DNA from: Heterocephalus glaber
Taxonomy: Eukaryota; Chordata; Mammalia; Rodentia; Bathyergidae
NCBI RefSeq assembly: GCF_000247695.1
Contig: NW_004624848.1
Coordinates: 6,137,184-6,201,183, forward strand
Direction: 5' to 3'
DNA: 64,000 nt
Shown in pieces: positions 61,015 through 64,000 of the stretch (its first letter is position 1; each line of letters begins with the position of its first letter). The notes below the pieces were generated by a model. The model did not search any database. It was not told the DNA's origin and saw nothing but the letters and a program-made list of their open reading frames with translations. Position numbers and translations under genes: made by a program.

Positions 61015-62866
61015 AAGAAATTGAAAAGGACCCTAAAATATGGAAAGATATCCTTGTTTATGGATTCAAAGACTAAATAGTGTTAAAATTTCTGTAATAC
61101 CAAAAGCGATCTACATATTGAATGCATTTCCTATCAAAATACCAATAACATTCTTCACAGAACTGGAAAACATCCTACAATTCATATGGAAACCCCACCT
61201 GCACAAATACATGCACGCACTCAGGCACATTTGCAGGCAGGAATTATGTACACACACAAAAAAAGACAGACAAAAAGAATAGAAAGAACAAAACACAAAG
61301 AATTACACTACCAACTTCAAAATAAACTACAAAGCTGTAGCAGTTGCAGGGGCACCAACTGCAGCAGAGAAGATGTGCAGACTGGTGGAACAGAATTAAG
61401 AGCCTTGAAGTAAACCCACACAACCATGGGCAACTAACTCGCCTTTGACAGCTTGGTGAGAACATGCCTAGGAGAGAAAGCATCCTCTCCAATAAGTGAC
61501 ACTGTGGAGATCAGTTGTGTGTGTGGAAGGGTGAAAATACACCCCTGCCCTTGCCATATCCAAAATTCAGCTGAAATGGATTGAACACTGAAACTCTGAA
61601 GCTTTCCAAAGAAGACAGAGAGACCCCTAAGGATGCCAGATGGTCAGGGACTGTGCTCTTGTTAAGATGACAAACTGCAAGAAATAAAAGCAAAAGTAGG
61701 CAAACTAGACCATCATAAACTAAAATGCTTCCACACAGCAGAGAAAACAGTCAATATAGTGAAGACAGAACTCGAACAATGGGGGAAATACTTTCAATAT
61801 ATACTGATAAGGCATTAGTATGCACATTACGTAAAGAACACAAATGATTCAGTAGCAAAATAAATAAATCCAATTAAAAAGTGGGCAGCTGAGCTACAAA
61901 GACATTTTTCATGAGACAATAGCCTAAATACCAACAGACATGTGAAAAAGCTCAGTGTCATTAACCATCAAAGAACCACAAATCAAAACAGAAATGAGGT
62001 GTCACTCAGGTAGAACAGTCATTATCAAGGATGTGGAGAAGAGGAAACCCTTGCACACAGTGGGCTGGAGTTCACACTAGCACAGCCATTGTGGGAACCT
62101 GTGTGGAGGCTCCTCATAAAATAAAAACAGAGTTGCATCTAGTGCTGTAATCCCTCTCCTGGGTGTACATTTCCAAAGGAAATTCAGTCAGTCTGTTGAA
62201 GAGACATCTTCTCTTCCATGTTTATTGCAGCACTATCCACAGTAGTGAAGAAACCGAAGTAATCTAAGTGTTCATCAACTGTTGGTCTATGGCACCACAG
62301 AGCACTGCTCTGCTGTACAAGTGACAAGCCTGTCATCTGCTGCAACGTGGATGAAACTGGAATACAATTCTTTAAGTGGAATGGCGCAAGGAGGTGAAGA
62401 CAGGCCTGCATGGTCTCGCTCGTCGGAAGATGCACAGGTTTATCTCAAGGTAGTGGAGAGTAGAATATTGGTGACCAGAGGGTGAGGGGAAAATGGAAGA
62501 GCTGGGTAGGGGAAGTTCAGTCAGTCAATGCTATGTTACTCATGAGCAGGAGCCAGAGCTCTAGAGAATAAAACTGAAAACTAAGTTGCAGCTGCACAGA
62601 GAAAGAATAAGTGTGCTATTGCACACTATGTGACTACTGATAATGATAATGGACTGTATACTTCAAAAGAGAAAAGAGAATGTTGAATGTTTTCCTCATA
62701 AGAAAATGTAAATATTCAAGAGTTACATGCTACCTTCCTTGGAACATTACACAGTGTATCCATATATCAAAACATGACATGGTATCCCATAAATGCATAC
62801 AATTTTTATTTGTCAGTTCAATAATTTTTATAAAACTGCATCTACATTGTATTTATATTCCAGTAA

Positions 62867-64000
62867 AGTCAGGACAAATAATCTGCATCTCTATCTCTAG
62901 AAAGATATACACATATGGGTTGTCAGAAGTATGCATGCATCAGATAATAAGCTGTGTAAACACAAACTGAACAAAGAAACACAATGTGAGGGACCTGAGT
63001 GAAGGAGTGATTCCTCCCTGCTACAGAGGTATGGCACTGTATTCCTTGAGGACAGCATGATCTAGGAACCAAAGTTTGTCTTCTAACTCTCCTGAGAGAG
63101 AGAAGGACAGTGACTTTGCCGGTGTCTGCACAGATGTCCTGATGAGACTGCAAGGAGGAGGAGGAGGCAGCAGAGGGAGAAGCTCGGCTCCCTGTCCTTC
63201 ATGGACCCCCGGGGTGAGGACGGGGCCTGGATCTGCAGCTCACAGGACACGCGCCGCTCATTATGCCAGTGCTCAATCACCCAGCCCTGACACACCGCTT
63301 TCCAGGCTAAGCAGGACCAGTTCATGCTCAGCTTGGCAGAGCTAGCACTCACTGCACTCTGTTCTTTAAATAAGTCTACCAGTCATTTGTGAAGTAGAAG
63401 GATGTTAGATAAGTGTATTTCTCTACAGAAAAAAGTGAAGACTTTTATAAAAGCCTAAGGGTCAAAAATATACTCTTGTCATAGGACACACTCTGCAGAG
63501 GTTAGATTTATGCTTCTCCTTGTAATAGGAGTTCTCCTAATAAATCTGACACCTTATTGTCTCCCTCCTTCACTCCCTCCCTTCCTGCCTTCCTCCCTCC
63601 TTTTCTATTTCCCTTACTCTCTCTTTTCCCTTCTTAGAAATTATTATGTACCAAGAGCTATGTTAGTGCTAGAGGTAAATCTGTAAACAACGATGACACA
63701 ATTCCTGCCCTAATGCAGATTTTATTCTAGAAAAAATGAGTGAAAAATGCAAAGATATAATTAAACAAGACAATCACACATTAATAATAGTACTCTAAAA
63801 ACAATGTGAACAGGAGTCATGCAAAACACGCCAAATCAGCCCTCTGCAGACAGGCAGGTCTGCGCATGCCCTACCAAGGTCCCGAGTCACACAGAAGACA
63901 CCTAATCACCCCGCTGCAAACAGGCAGCCACCTGGTTCCACACTACAAAGACGCAGAGGACACCAGACCACCAGACCACGGTACTGAGACCCACTGCTCC
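62867..64000. other. Intron-like sequence to the right edge
   Basis: 63075-63350 is GC-richer, with opposed open frames (63076-63345 plus, 63083-63352 minus) that I cannot assign. 63560-63625 is a pyrimidine-rich (CCTT)-type simple repeat. 63635-63770 ('taccaagagctatgttagtg', 'cctgccctaatgcagatttt') resembles an ancient mammalian-wide repeat fragment. No exon is recognised. Confidence 0.42.

Larger units (their letters stand above)
59744..62866 (+). mobile_element. Older LINE-1, 5'-truncated, plus strand
   Basis: Begins in ORF2 with 'aaaatggacagacccttagc' (the conserved region ahead of the RT domain). It continues with 'tgcaaaaatcctcaacaaaa', 'catgatcatttcagtagatg', 'ctttttgcagacaacatgac', 'tatcaaaataccaataacat' and the 3' end 'gcatacaatttttatttgtc'. 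The FADD-equivalent reads FADN. Frames are destroyed, and divergence from L1-B shows it is an older family. The open frames 61040-61282 and 62282-62485 are fragments of it. Confidence 0.78.

Overview
This window is mammalian nuclear DNA, almost certainly from a rodent. It is AT-rich, intron-like and packed with interspersed repeats. The most diagnostic element is a tRNA-derived SINE of the ID/tRNA-Ala type (core GGGGATTTAGCTCAGTGG, ending in CCCCGGTACC plus an A tail). It occurs about 14 times, some copies with perfect target-site duplications. B1-like (7SL-derived) monomers, ID+B1 composites, MaLR-type LTRs and several generations of LINE-1 also fit a rodent. I cannot fix the species; the SINE variant is neither the mouse/rat ID nor the squirrel form that I know.

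Only one protein-coding piece is convincing: a 121-bp exon on the minus strand at 48800-48920, with good splice sites and an uninterrupted reading frame. It encodes an EF-hand segment that matches follistatin-like 5 (FSTL5), with FSTL4 as the alternative. FSTL5 is known for very large introns, so the rest of the window is best read as the two introns flanking this exon. Transcription runs right to left, so 48.9-64 kb is upstream of the exon and 1-48.8 kb is downstream.

Layout. 0-7 kb: an L1 fragment, a G/C-skewed 11-12 bp minisatellite, a 62-bp x5 tandem repeat, an AT-rich stretch and two MaLR-like LTRs. 7-11 kb: a decayed L1 (L1-A) with a CpG-rich 5' region, broken ORF1 and ORF2, a SINE inside it and a perfect 143-bp tandem duplication. 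11-34 kb: intron with SINEs, ancient L1 pieces, MIR-like fragments and a 1.29-kb insertion (17989-19275) with the hallmarks of a retrotransposed polyadenylated transcript. 34-38 kb: an L1 with a 5' inversion (twin priming), then another 3' L1 fragment that contains a 910-base assembly gap. 38-49 kb: quiet intron, young SINEs and the exon. 49.9-51 kb: a CpG-dense segment with tandem GC boxes in the intron upstream of the exon. 52.3-58.5 kb: a full-length but dead L1 (L1-B) with 5' monomers and a 12-bp target-site duplication. 58.5-64 kb: an older L1 and unassigned intron.

The long open frames across 36943-38184 exist only because the gap is read as open. Most other open frames in the window are chance or repeat-derived. 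I found no CRISPR array, operon, functional RNA gene or clear new biological system. The items most worth checking are the exon, the intronic CpG-rich segment, the 1.29-kb retrocopy and the tandem repeats.
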